This document shows, piece by piece, positions 47,382-55,560 of a stretch of DNA of 64,000 nt. The stretch is from Neotabrizicola shimadae. GTDB lineage: Bacteria > Pseudomonadota > Alphaproteobacteria > Rhodobacterales > Rhodobacteraceae. The notes beneath the pieces are model-generated. The model saw nothing but the letters and a program-made list of their open reading frames with translations, did no database searches and was not told the DNA's origin. Position 1 is the stretch's first letter. The number at the start of each line of letters is the position of its first letter. The stretch covers positions 3,478,001 through 3,542,000 of the forward strand of contig NZ_CP069370.1 of the NCBI RefSeq assembly GCF_019623905.1, given 5' to 3'. Both the position numbers and the translations under genes were made by a program.

Positions 47382-47846
47382 TCAGGGTTGCGTCCAGCCC
47401 GACGGACCCTGCCGGCGAGGAACCGAGCCTGGGTCCACCTCGTAATACTCCGCGTCGATCACCGTCACATTGTCGCTCGGTCCACCGTGGCGGACGACGG
47501 GGCCCATGCGTGCGGCCATCGCGTTGATGATGCCCTGCCGCACGGGCGGCAGCAGCAGGAGAAGCGCGGCGATGTCGGTCACAAAGCCCGGTATGATCAG
47601 GAGGCCGCCCGCAAGCACCTTCATCGCGCGGTGCGCCATGGGCGAAAGCGGGTCCCGCACCTGCCCCATCTCGCCGCGCAGGTCATAGGCCAGACCCGCC
47701 CCCTGCCGGCGGATCACCGCCGCACCGAGAACGACCGCCAGAACCACCAGCGCCAGGGTTGGCCAAAGCCCGATCCAGCCACCCACGATCACGAATCCGG
47801 CAATCTCCACCAGCGGAAGCAGGACAAAAAGCAGCATCACGGGCAT
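47382..47846 (-). CDS. fxsA: FxsA family membrane protein
   Basis: The 154-residue inner-membrane protein has three to four hydrophobic segments: MLLFVLLPLVEIAGFVIVGG, LALVVLAVVLGAAVIRRQG and KVLAGGLLIIPGFVTDIAALLLLLP. The last matches the FxsA signature (GxLLIIPGFxTD). Homologue overexpression relieves F-plasmid exclusion of phage T7; the normal role is unknown. ATG 47846 has GAGGAGG upstream. Divergent from the Tim44-domain gene by 121 nt. Confidence 0.9.
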   Translation of the reverse strand: MPVMLLFVLLPLVEIAGFVIVGGWIGLWPTLALVVLAVVLGAAVIRRQGAGLAYDLRGEMGQVRDPLSPMAHRAMKVLAGGLLIIPGFVTDIAALLLLLPPVRQGIINAMAARMGPVVRHGGPSDNVTVIDAEYYEVDPGSVPRRQGPSGWTQP

Positions 47847-47967
47847 GTCGGGCCTCCTCTGGGTCCGAAAACGGGTCCGGGGCATAGACTTGATGTGCCC
47901 CCTCTCCTACATAGTCAGCGTCACCGCGCCTTTCCAACCCCTGCGGAACCCCACGACCGAGGTTTGC

Positions 47968-48627
47968 ATGAGTTCGTCCCTGATACAGCTTCTTGTCCTT
48001 GCCGGCATCGCCGTCTTTCTGATCCTGAAGCTGCGGTCCGTTCTTGGCACGCGCGACGGCTTTGAAAAGCCGCCCGTTCCGGTCGAGGATGCGCGCGCCC
48101 GGCCGCGCCGCGACTTCGAGGTCATCGAGGGCGGGCCGGACCGTGACATCATCGACCAGGTGCCCGATGGATCGCCTGCTGCAAAGGCGCTTGGCGCGAT
48201 GAAGCTGGCCGAGCCCGGATTTTCTGTGGGAGAGTTCCTCAAGGGTGCCCGCGGCGCCTATGAGATGATCCTCATGGCCTTCGAGAAGGGCGATATCGAA
48301 GGCATCCGTGCGTTCCTGTCGAAAGAGGTGGCCGACAGCTTCGACGCCGCCATCGAAGAGCGTGCCCGTCAGGGCCTGACCATCGAATCCAGTTTTGTCG
48401 GCCTGCGCGAAATGGCGTTGACCGAAGCCACATTCGACCGCGATACCCGCCAGGCCGAAATCACCGTCCGTTTCACCGGTGAGCTGACCTCGGTGGTACG
48501 GAACAAGGCTGGCGAAGTGATCGAAGGCAGCCCGACCGCCATCAAACGCCAGCGCGACCTGTGGACCTTTGGCCGCCGCATGGGCGTGGACGATCCCAAC
48601 TGGCAGCTGACCGCGACCGGGGAATGA
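47968..48627 (+). CDS. Tim44-domain membrane-anchored adaptor (TimA-like)
   Basis: The 219-residue product has one N-terminal helix (LIQLLVLAGIAVFLILKLRSVLG, residues 5-27), a short linker and a C-terminal Tim44-like domain (about 85-215: FLKGARGAYEMILMAFEKGD, TFGRRMGVDDPNWQLTATGE). In alphaproteobacteria such proteins are envelope adaptors related to mitochondrial Tim44. It overlaps mltA by 4 nt, suggesting an envelope role. Confidence 0.9.
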   Translation: MSSSLIQLLVLAGIAVFLILKLRSVLGTRDGFEKPPVPVEDARARPRRDFEVIEGGPDRDIIDQVPDGSPAAKALGAMKLAEPGFSVGEFLKGARGAYEMILMAFEKGDIEGIRAFLSKEVADSFDAAIEERARQGLTIESSFVGLREMALTEATFDRDTRQAEITVRFTGELTSVVRNKAGEVIEGSPTAIKRQRDLWTFGRRMGVDDPNWQLTATGE

Positions 48628-49658
48628 GCCGTGTTCTTCTGGCGGTCCTGGTCCTGCTCGCGGCCATGAGCGCCGGACCACGCGCCATGGCCCAGATGCT
48701 CAGCTTTGCCGATCTGGACGGCTGGGACACCGACGATCACCGCGCCGCGCTGACAAGCTTTACAGTCACCTGCGACAAGCTGGACGATTCCGACTGGCAA
48801 CCGATCTGCCGGCTGGCGCGCGACATCGACCCCGAAGACGACCTCGCCGCCCGCAGCTTCTTCGAGCTTCTTTTCCGGCCGGTCATCATTGGTGCGCCAC
48901 CTGCGCTGTTCACCGGCTACTACGAGCCGGAATTGCGCGGGTCTCCCGTGCGGACGCCGCGCTATGCCTGGCCGGTCTATCGCCGTCCGCCGGAACTGCG
49001 CGATGGGGTGCAATGGTATTCGCGCCAGGACATCGAAAGCCGGGGGCTTCTGGCCGGACGCGGGCTGGAACTGGCCTGGGTCGAGGATCCTGTGGATCTG
49101 TTCTTCCTGCAGATCCAGGGCTCGGGCCGGATCCGGATGCCTGACGGCAAGGTGATGCGGGTGGGCTATGCCGGGCAGAACGGCTTTCCCTATCGGTCCG
49201 TCGGGCAGGAACTGGTGCGCCGGGGGGTCTTCACCATCGACGAAGTTTCGGCCCAGCAGATCCGGGCCTGGGTCAAGCGCAATGGGGCCTCGGGCACCGC
49301 GCTGCTTCACCAGAACCCATCGTATGTCTTCTTCCGCAAGATCGCCGACCTGCCGGCAGACAAGGGACCGATCGGGGCGATGGGGCGGTCGATCACCACG
49401 CTTCGGTCTGTCGCGGTGGATCCGAAGTTCACGCCGCTTGGCGCGCCGGTCTGGATCGAGAAGGACGGGGCCGCGCCCCTGCGCAAGCTGATGGTGGCGC
49501 AGGACACCGGGGGGGCGATCAAGGGGCCGCAGCGGGCCGACATCTTCTATGGCTCGGGCGATGCGGCGGGCGATGCGGCCGGGACGGTAAAGGACGGCGG
49601 GCGCATGGTCGTGCTGCTGCCCATCGACCGGGCCTATGCGATGTTGCCCGAAGGCTGA
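48624..49658 (+). CDS. mltA: Membrane-bound lytic murein transglycosylase A (MltA)
   Basis: The 344-residue periplasmic enzyme opens with a signal peptide (VLLAVLVLLAAMSAGPRAMAQ; no clear lipobox). The MltA barrel has FTGYYEPELRGSPVRTPRYAWPVYRRP, FFLQIQGSGRIRMPDG and the C-terminal 3D domain (MVAQDTGGAIKGPQRADIFYGSG) with the catalytic aspartates. It cleaves peptidoglycan to 1,6-anhydro products. ATG 48624 overlaps the Tim44-domain stop. Confidence 0.93.
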   Translation: MSRVLLAVLVLLAAMSAGPRAMAQMLSFADLDGWDTDDHRAALTSFTVTCDKLDDSDWQPICRLARDIDPEDDLAARSFFELLFRPVIIGAPPALFTGYYEPELRGSPVRTPRYAWPVYRRPPELRDGVQWYSRQDIESRGLLAGRGLELAWVEDPVDLFFLQIQGSGRIRMPDGKVMRVGYAGQNGFPYRSVGQELVRRGVFTIDEVSAQQIRAWVKRNGASGTALLHQNPSYVFFRKIADLPADKGPIGAMGRSITTLRSVAVDPKFTPLGAPVWIEKDGAAPLRKLMVAQDTGGAIKGPQRADIFYGSGDAAGDAAGTVKDGGRMVVLLPIDRAYAMLPEG

Positions 49659-49660
49659 TC

Positions 49661-50263
49661 TTGGCGCGTCGTCGGTCCCTGCGCCCCGAGGAGGAAGAGC
49701 TTTGGTCCGCCGTCGCAAGGACGGCGCGGGCCATGCATCCAAAATCGCAGCCCCTGCACCGGGTGGCGGAACTGCCCGCCCATCCCGTGCCGGACCATGC
49801 GCCGCCCAAGCCGCACCATCCGGTTCTGCCGCCGTTCCGTCTGGGGTCGAAGCCGGGGCCGGCGACCGCCATCGACCTGGCGCCCTCGCCGGGACAGGCG
49901 CTGGCAGCCCAGCCGTTGCGAATGGATGCGAAGACGCATGGCAAGATGACCCGGGGGCGGCTGGTGCCCGAGGCAAGGCTGGACCTGCACGGGCTGACGC
50001 TGGCCGAGGCGCAGCCGGAACTGGTGAGGTTTGTTCTCAATGCCCAGTCGGGTGGATTGCGGCTGGTGCTGGTGATCACGGGCAAGGGCAAGGTGCGGGA
50101 CGACCAGGGGCCGATCCCGCAGAGGACCGGGCTTCTGCGCCACCAGGTTCCCGTCTGGCTTCGGCAGGCGCCGCTGGGGCCGGCGGTTCTTCAGGTGACC
50201 GAAGCGCACCTGAAACACGGCGGGTCGGGCGCCTATTATGTGTACCTGCGCCGCGGCCGGTAG
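49661..50263 (+). CDS. Smr domain protein
   Basis: The 200-residue product has a disordered Pro-rich N-terminal half and a C-terminal Smr (small MutS-related) domain at about residues 105-198: LDLHGLTLAEAQPELVRF, VLVITGKGK and EAHLKHGGSGAYYVYLRR. Smr domains bind or nick branched nucleic acid; this stand-alone form has no MutS part. The start is TTG 49661, 2 nt after mltA, since no ATG precedes the conserved LRPEEEELW segment. Probably last gene of the Tim44-mltA-smr unit, before the palindrome at 50333. Confidence 0.87.
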   Translation: MARRRSLRPEEEELWSAVARTARAMHPKSQPLHRVAELPAHPVPDHAPPKPHHPVLPPFRLGSKPGPATAIDLAPSPGQALAAQPLRMDAKTHGKMTRGRLVPEARLDLHGLTLAEAQPELVRFVLNAQSGGLRLVLVITGKGKVRDDQGPIPQRTGLLRHQVPVWLRQAPLGPAVLQVTEAHLKHGGSGAYYVYLRRGR

Positions 50264-50332
50264 GACGATCGGGCGCGAACCGAACGGATGCTCGTCGCAA
50301 AGACCCGGCCTTCTTTGGCAAGCCCCGCGACA

Positions 50333-50356
50333 AAACCTTCCCCGCGGGGAAGGTTT
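50333..50356. terminator. Perfect 24-bp palindrome, probable terminator after the Smr gene
   Basis: The arms AAACCTTCCCCG and CGGGGAAGGTTT are perfectly complementary, giving a stem of about 10 bp with a tiny loop, flanked by A on the left and T on the right so it can work in both directions. It lies 70 nt after the Smr stop. The rest of the 375-bp gap to the AraC gene (50264-50638) shows no gene; it should hold the araC-type promoter, AT-rich around 50470-50530. Confidence 0.6.
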
Positions 50357-50638
50357 CCTGAGAACAACCGACGATCCGGCCCCCGTTCCCCTGGCAACAA
50401 TCGCGCTTCGTGATCCTGCCAGCCCACGGACACCTGACCGTGGCAGAAGCGCATGACGACCTGCGCTCCGCCTATTTTGCCATTTGTTGCAGTGCAGAAA
50501 GTCAAATTAGTATCAGTCTGACCTCGTTGCTGTGGTGGCGTGCCCTGATTCTTTGGTCCATCCTTCCCCATGTGGTTCTTCCTGACCGGTCGGACCGCCG
50601 CTGCGGATGGGAGCCGTGGCGAACCTGGGGAGGTGGCC

Positions 50639-51517
50639 GTGAAGCCGGATCTTGAAGTCGTCCAGATTGGACGGGGACAGTCCTTTACCGCGTGGGAGCA
50701 CGGCTATCCGTTCCACACGGTGCGCTGGCATTTCCACCCCGAGCTTGAAATCCACTATGTCGCGGCGACATCGGGCCACTACTACATCGGCGACTTCATC
50801 GGAGATTTCGCGCCGGGAAATCTTGTGCTGACCGGGCCGAACCTGCCGCACAACTGGATCAGCACCCACGGTGTCGAAGGTTCGGTTCCGCTGCGCAGCC
50901 GGGTCGTGCAGTTCCCTGAAGACCTTCTGCTGCGGATTGCCGAGCTTTTCCCGGACACGCGTGGTTTTTCGGATGTGTTTTCGCTCAGCCGTCGGGGCGC
51001 GCTGTTTTCGGACCGGTGTTCGCAGCTCTGTGCGCCGTTGCTTGCCGAGCTGGTTCAGGCCAAGGGTCCGCACCGCGCAAGCCTGTTTCTGCAGATCCTT
51101 GCCAATCTGGCCTCGGATACAGAAGTGCGGACGCTGGCCTCTGATGCCTACCTGCCGGATCCCTCGGGGTTCATGACGGCCGGCGTCAACAAGGCTCTTG
51201 GCTACATCAACGAGAACCTGACCGAGGATTTCAGCGAGGAAGATCTGGCCAAGACGGCCGGGATGACGACCTCGGCCTTCTCGCGCAGTTTCCGCAAGCA
51301 CACCGGCATGGGGGTGGTCGAATACGTCAACCGCCACCGCATCAACTTGGCCTGCCAGATGCTGATGAACGAAGCCGACAAGAGCATCACCGACATCTGC
51401 TTTGCGGTCGGGTTCAACAACCTTTCCAACTTCAACCGTCAGTTCCTTCGACGAAAGGGAATGCCGCCAAGCCGGTTCCGCGCGCTGCTGGAGGACAACC
51501 GCGCCGTCGCCGCCTGA
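50639..51517 (+). CDS. AraC family transcriptional regulator of the pentitol operon
   Basis: The 292-residue product has an N-terminal cupin-like sugar-sensing domain (WHFHPELEIHYVAATSGHYYIGD, about residues 25-50) and C-terminal tandem helix-turn-helices (about 185-285: SEEDLAKTAGMTTSAFSRSFRKHTG; ITDICFAVGFNNLSNFNRQF). I chose GTG 50639 because GGGGAGG lies 5 nt upstream; the 23-codon extension has no support. It precedes the transporter-ribitol genes on the same strand and is their likely activator. Confidence 0.88.
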   Translation: MKPDLEVVQIGRGQSFTAWEHGYPFHTVRWHFHPELEIHYVAATSGHYYIGDFIGDFAPGNLVLTGPNLPHNWISTHGVEGSVPLRSRVVQFPEDLLLRIAELFPDTRGFSDVFSLSRRGALFSDRCSQLCAPLLAELVQAKGPHRASLFLQILANLASDTEVRTLASDAYLPDPSGFMTAGVNKALGYINENLTEDFSEEDLAKTAGMTTSAFSRSFRKHTGMGVVEYVNRHRINLACQMLMNEADKSITDICFAVGFNNLSNFNRQFLRRKGMPPSRFRALLEDNRAVAA

Positions 51518-51673
51518 TCCAAGCCTGAATTGAGTTACTGGCCGCGCCCGACTCTCGGTGCGCAGCTCGGCCGGTCATGGTCCGTCATTGGGCCTGCAAG
51601 CGCGCAACCGGGACACGAAATGACGTCTTCGGACGAACAGAGACGATTTGCCTTAACCTCAGGGAGAGAGACC

Positions 51674-52720
51674 ATGAAACTGACCAAGGTGTTGTTGATG
51701 GCCGGAACGGCGCTGACCGGCCTTGCCGGCGCGGCCATGGCCCAGGAAGCGGCGACCGTTGCCTTCCTGATGCCCGACCAGGCGTCCACGCGATACGAAG
51801 AGCACGACTATCCCGGCTTCAAGGCAGAAATGGCCAAGCTTTGCCCGGACTGCACGGTGATCTACCAGAACGCCAATGCCGATGTGGCGCTGCAGCAGCA
51901 GCAGTTCAACTCGGTCCTGGCGCAAGGCGCGAAGGTCGTCGTGCTGGACCCGGTGGACAGCGCAGCCGCAGCCGCGCTCGTGACCCTGGCCCAGTCGCAG
52001 GGCGTCAAGGTCATCGCCTATGACCGTCCGATTCCGGATGCCCCGGCAGATTATTATGTGTCCTTCGACAATCAGGGCATTGGCCAGGCCATCGCGCAAT
52101 CGCTGGTCGATCACCTGAAGGCGAAGGGCGTGCCGGATGGCGCCGGCGTGTTGCAGATCAACGGGTCGCCCACCGATGCGGCAGCCGGCCTGATCCGCGA
52201 CGGCATCGATTCTGCCCTGGACGCATCGCCCTACAAGACGCTGGCCGAGTTCGACACGCCCGACTGGGCACCGCCCGAAGCCCAGCAGTGGGCCGCTGGC
52301 CAGATCACCCGCTTTGGCTCTGAAATCGTCGGCGTGGTTGCGGCGAACGACGGCACCGGCGGCGGCGCCATCGCGGCCTTCAAGGCGGCCGGGGTTGACC
52401 CGGTTCCCCCGGTCACCGGCAACGATGCCACCATTGCCGCGCTGCAGCTGATCATCTCGGGCGACCAGTACAACACGATCTCGAAGCCGTCCGAAATCGT
52501 GGCGGCCGCCGCGGCGAATGTTGCCGTGGCGTTCCTGAAGGGTGAAACGCCGCAAGCCAAGACCACGCTTTACAACACGCCCTCGGAACTGTTCGTTCCG
52601 GCTGTGGTCACCGCGGAAAACATCAAGGCCGAGATCTTCGACAAGGGCATCAATACGCCCGAACAGGTCTGCACCGGTGAATATGTCGAGGGCTGCAAGG
52701 CACTGGGCATCATCCAGTAA
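51674..52720 (+). CDS. Sugar/pentitol ABC transporter substrate-binding protein (XylF-like)
   Basis: The 348-residue periplasmic protein has a signal peptide (VLLMAGTALTGLAGAAMAQ) and a type I periplasmic-binding fold: VAFLMPDQASTRYEEHDYPG, VIAYDRPIPDAPADYYVSFDN and GVVAANDGTGGGAIAAFKAAG follow the XylF order. In context the ligand is probably ribitol or a related pentitol. The 156-bp upstream gap should contain the operon promoter; an AGGGAGAG ribosome site is clear. Confidence 0.9.
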   Translation: MKLTKVLLMAGTALTGLAGAAMAQEAATVAFLMPDQASTRYEEHDYPGFKAEMAKLCPDCTVIYQNANADVALQQQQFNSVLAQGAKVVVLDPVDSAAAAALVTLAQSQGVKVIAYDRPIPDAPADYYVSFDNQGIGQAIAQSLVDHLKAKGVPDGAGVLQINGSPTDAAAGLIRDGIDSALDASPYKTLAEFDTPDWAPPEAQQWAAGQITRFGSEIVGVVAANDGTGGGAIAAFKAAGVDPVPPVTGNDATIAALQLIISGDQYNTISKPSEIVAAAAANVAVAFLKGETPQAKTTLYNTPSELFVPAVVTAENIKAEIFDKGINTPEQVCTGEYVEGCKALGIIQ

Positions 52721-52774
52721 TCAATGACCGAGCCCGGTCCCTGTCTGGGGCCGGGCCCATTTGGAGAGAACGTC

Positions 52775-53584
52775 ATGCAGGCCCGCGAAAGACTGCCGGC
52801 AAAGGGCGAGCGCATCCTGTCCTTGCGGGGTGTCTCGAAACGCTTCGGCGCCGTGTCGGCCCTGACCGACATCGAACTGGATGTCCATGCGGGCGAAGTC
52901 GTGGCGCTGGTCGGCGACAACGGCGCGGGAAAATCCACGCTGGTCAAGGTTCTGGCCGGGGTCCACCAGCCGACCGAAGGTGCGATCGAATACATGGGGC
53001 GTCCGGTGACCCTGGATACGCCCGCGAAGGCGCTGGAGATGGGTATTGCCACGGTGTTCCAGGACCTTGCGCTGTGCGAGAACCTGGATGTGGTCGCCAA
53101 CCTGTTCCTTGGCCACGAGCTTTCGCCTTGGCGGCTGGACGAAGTTCAGATGGAGGTCCGGGCCTGGACGCTTCTGAAGGAGCTTGCCGCCCGCATCCCT
53201 TCGGTCCGCGAACCCGTGGCATCGCTTTCTGGGGGGCAGCGCCAAACCGTCGCCATCGCGCGGTCGCTGCTGCTTGATCCGAGGATCATCATGCTGGACG
53301 AGCCGACGGCAGCCCTTGGCGTGGCCCAGACGGCCGAGGTCCTGAACCTGATCGACCGCGTCCGCGACCGGGGGCTGGGCGTCATCATCATCAGTCACAA
53401 CATGGAAGACGTGCGCGCCGTGGCCGACAGGATCGTGGTCCTGCGCCTTGGCCGGAACAACGGCGTCTTCACGGCCGAGGCGTCGCACCAGGATCTGGTC
53501 GCGGCCATCACCGGCGCAACCGAGAATTCCGTCACGCGGCGCCACGAGCGGCTGCAGGCCGGAGCAGGGGGAACCAACCCATGA
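52775..53584 (+). CDS. Sugar ABC transporter ATPase, single-domain
   Basis: The 269-residue product is one nucleotide-binding domain: Walker A VGDNGAGKSTLVKVLAG at about residues 46-62, signature LSGGQRQTVAIARS at about 151 and Walker B IIMLDEPTAALG. Most ribose/xylose-type transporters (RbsA, XylG) carry two fused domains of about 500 residues, so this must work as a homodimer. ATG 52775 has GGAGAG upstream; the 17-codon longer reading is unsupported. It overlaps the permease by 4 nt. Confidence 0.9.
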   Translation: MQARERLPAKGERILSLRGVSKRFGAVSALTDIELDVHAGEVVALVGDNGAGKSTLVKVLAGVHQPTEGAIEYMGRPVTLDTPAKALEMGIATVFQDLALCENLDVVANLFLGHELSPWRLDEVQMEVRAWTLLKELAARIPSVREPVASLSGGQRQTVAIARSLLLDPRIIMLDEPTAALGVAQTAEVLNLIDRVRDRGLGVIIISHNMEDVRAVADRIVVLRLGRNNGVFTAEASHQDLVAAITGATENSVTRRHERLQAGAGGTNP

Positions 53585-54816
53585 GCGACAAGCCGACCCT
53601 GGACCGGGCCGACGCCCGCGTCCGCCATGACGACAGCCTGAAGGGCGCCCTGAAAGAGTTTGCCGACCGTCTGCGGTCGGGGGATCTGGGCATGTTGCCG
53701 GTCATTGTCGGCCTTGTGCTGATCTCGGTCGTGTTCTCGGCCCTGAACCCGGTCTTCCTTGCGCCGAACAACCTGGTGAACCTTCTGTTCGACTGCGCCA
53801 CGGTCGGCGTGATCTCGCTGGGCATCGTCTGTGTGCTGATGCTGGGCGAGATCGACCTTTCGGTCGGCTCGATGAGCGGGCTGGCCTCGGCCATGATCGG
53901 GGTTCTCTGGGTGAACGCCGGCGTGTCGCTGCCTCTGGCGATCCTTGCGGCGCTGGCGACCGGCGCGGTGATCGGCGCCATCTACGCGGTGCTGTACAAC
54001 CGGCTTGGAATGCCGAGCTTTGTGTCGACCCTGTCGGGTCTTCTCGCGATCCTGGGGCTGCAGCTTTACATTCTTGGGCCGACCGGATCGATCAACTTGC
54101 CCTTCGCCTCGCCGCTTGTGGGCTTCGGGCAGCTGTGGATCCTGCCCGCCTGGCTGTCCTACCTTCTGGGGCTCTTGCCCGGTGCCGTCATGGTCTGGGT
54201 CGGGTTGTCGGTCCGGCGCCAGCGTCTGGCCGCGGGGCTTTCGGCGCAGCCGCTGACCCGGCTGATGATGAAGGCGGCCTTGCTGACCTTGGCCCTGGAA
54301 GGGGCGGTCTACTTCCTGCATCTGGGGCGCGGCGTGCCGGTGATGTTCGGCCTGTTCGTCCTTCTGGCCGTGATCCTGAACTATGCGCTGACCCGCACCA
54401 AGTGGGGCCGTTCGATGTTTGCAGTTGGCGGCAACCGTGAAGCCGCACGCCGGTCGGGGATCAATGTCCGCAGGATCTATCTTTCGGCCTTCATGCTGTG
54501 TTCCACGCTTGCGGCCCTGGGGGGCATCCTCTCGGCCTCGCGGCTTGCCTCTGCCAGCCAGCAGGCCGGAACCGGGGATGTGAACCTGAACGCCATCGCC
54601 GCGGCCGTGATCGGCGGGACCAGCCTGTTCGGGGGGCGTGGATCGGCCTGGAGCGCCGTCCTGGGCATCATCGTGATCCAGGCGATTTCCAACGGGCTGA
54701 CGCTTTTGAACCTGTCGTCATCCCTTCGCTACATGATCACTGGCGGCGTGCTTGCCATCGCGGTGATCGTTGACAGCCTTGCCCGCCAATCGCGCGTCAG
54801 CCATGGCCGCGGGTGA
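53581..54816 (+). CDS. Sugar ABC transporter permease (XylH-like)
   Basis: The 411-residue inner-membrane protein has about ten hydrophobic segments; the LGEIDLSVGSMSGLASAMIGVLW and MFAVGGNREAARRSGINVRRI motifs are hallmarks of the RbsC/XylH permease family. The length and the large cytoplasmic insertion (about 215-235, RRQRLAAGLSAQPL) match XylH rather than RbsC. It forms the pore with the single-domain ATPase upstream and is followed 15 nt later by the ribitol dehydrogenase gene. Confidence 0.92.
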   Translation: MSDKPTLDRADARVRHDDSLKGALKEFADRLRSGDLGMLPVIVGLVLISVVFSALNPVFLAPNNLVNLLFDCATVGVISLGIVCVLMLGEIDLSVGSMSGLASAMIGVLWVNAGVSLPLAILAALATGAVIGAIYAVLYNRLGMPSFVSTLSGLLAILGLQLYILGPTGSINLPFASPLVGFGQLWILPAWLSYLLGLLPGAVMVWVGLSVRRQRLAAGLSAQPLTRLMMKAALLTLALEGAVYFLHLGRGVPVMFGLFVLLAVILNYALTRTKWGRSMFAVGGNREAARRSGINVRRIYLSAFMLCSTLAALGGILSASRLASASQQAGTGDVNLNAIAAAVIGGTSLFGGRGSAWSAVLGIIVIQAISNGLTLLNLSSSLRYMITGGVLAIAVIVDSLARQSRVSHGRG

Positions 54817-54831
54817 TCTTCGGAGACAGGA

Positions 54832-55560
54832 ATGACCGGACGTCTGAACGGAAAAGTGGCCGCAATCACCGGAGCGGCCTCGGGGATCGGGCTGGAATGT
54901 GCCCGTGCCATGCTGGCAGAGGGGGCCAGGGTCGTGCTGATCGACCGGGCAGAGGAGCGGTTGAACGCGCTTTGCGCCGAGCTTGGCCCGAACGCCCGGC
55001 CGCTGGTCGTGGACCTGCTGGACGGGGCGCAGGTGTCGGGGATGCTGCCCCGCATCCTGGGCTTGGCAGGGCAGCTTGACATCTTCCATGCCAATGCCGG
55101 AGCCTATATCGGCGGCCCCGTCCAGGACGGAAATCCCGACGCCTGGGACCGGATGCTGAACTTGAACATCAACGCGGCCTTCCGGTCGATCCATGCGGTC
55201 CTCCCCCACATGATCGAACGGAAGACGGGAGACATCGTGATGACCTCGTCCATTGCCGGTGTCGTGCCCGTGGTGTGGGAACCCATCTACACCGCCTCGA
55301 AATTTGCCGTGCAGGCCTTTGTCCATACCATCCGCCGGCAGCTTGCGCCCCACGGGCTTCGCGTCGGGGCCGTTCTGCCGGGCCCGGTGGTGACGGCGCT
55401 TCTGGACGACTGGCCCAAGGCGAAGATGGAGGAGGCCCTGGCCAACGGAAGCCTGATGCAGCCGGTCGAAGTGGCGGAGGCGGTGTTGTTCATGGTCACG
55501 CGCCGACCGGGTGTCGTGGTGCGCGACCTGGTGATCCTGCCGAACTCGGTGGATCTGTGA
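54832..55560 (+). CDS. rbtD: Ribitol 2-dehydrogenase
   Basis: The 242-residue short-chain dehydrogenase has the NAD motif [17 protein letters not shown] (about residues 12-28) and the active site SSIAGVVPV...[51 protein letters not shown] and the C-terminal [13 protein letters not shown] closely match Klebsiella ribitol dehydrogenase as I remember it. It oxidises ribitol to D-ribulose in the cytoplasm. It shares one base of its stop with the kinase start (TGATG). Confidence 0.92.
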   Translation: MTGRLNGKVAAITGAASGIGLECARAMLAEGARVVLIDRAEERLNALCAELGPNARPLVVDLLDGAQVSGMLPRILGLAGQLDIFHANAGAYIGGPVQDGNPDAWDRMLNLNINAAFRSIHAVLPHMIERKTGDIVMTSSIAGVVPVVWEPIYTASKFAVQAFVHTIRRQLAPHGLRVGAVLPGPVVTALLDDWPKAKMEEALANGSLMQPVEVAEAVLFMVTRRPGVVVRDLVILPNSVDL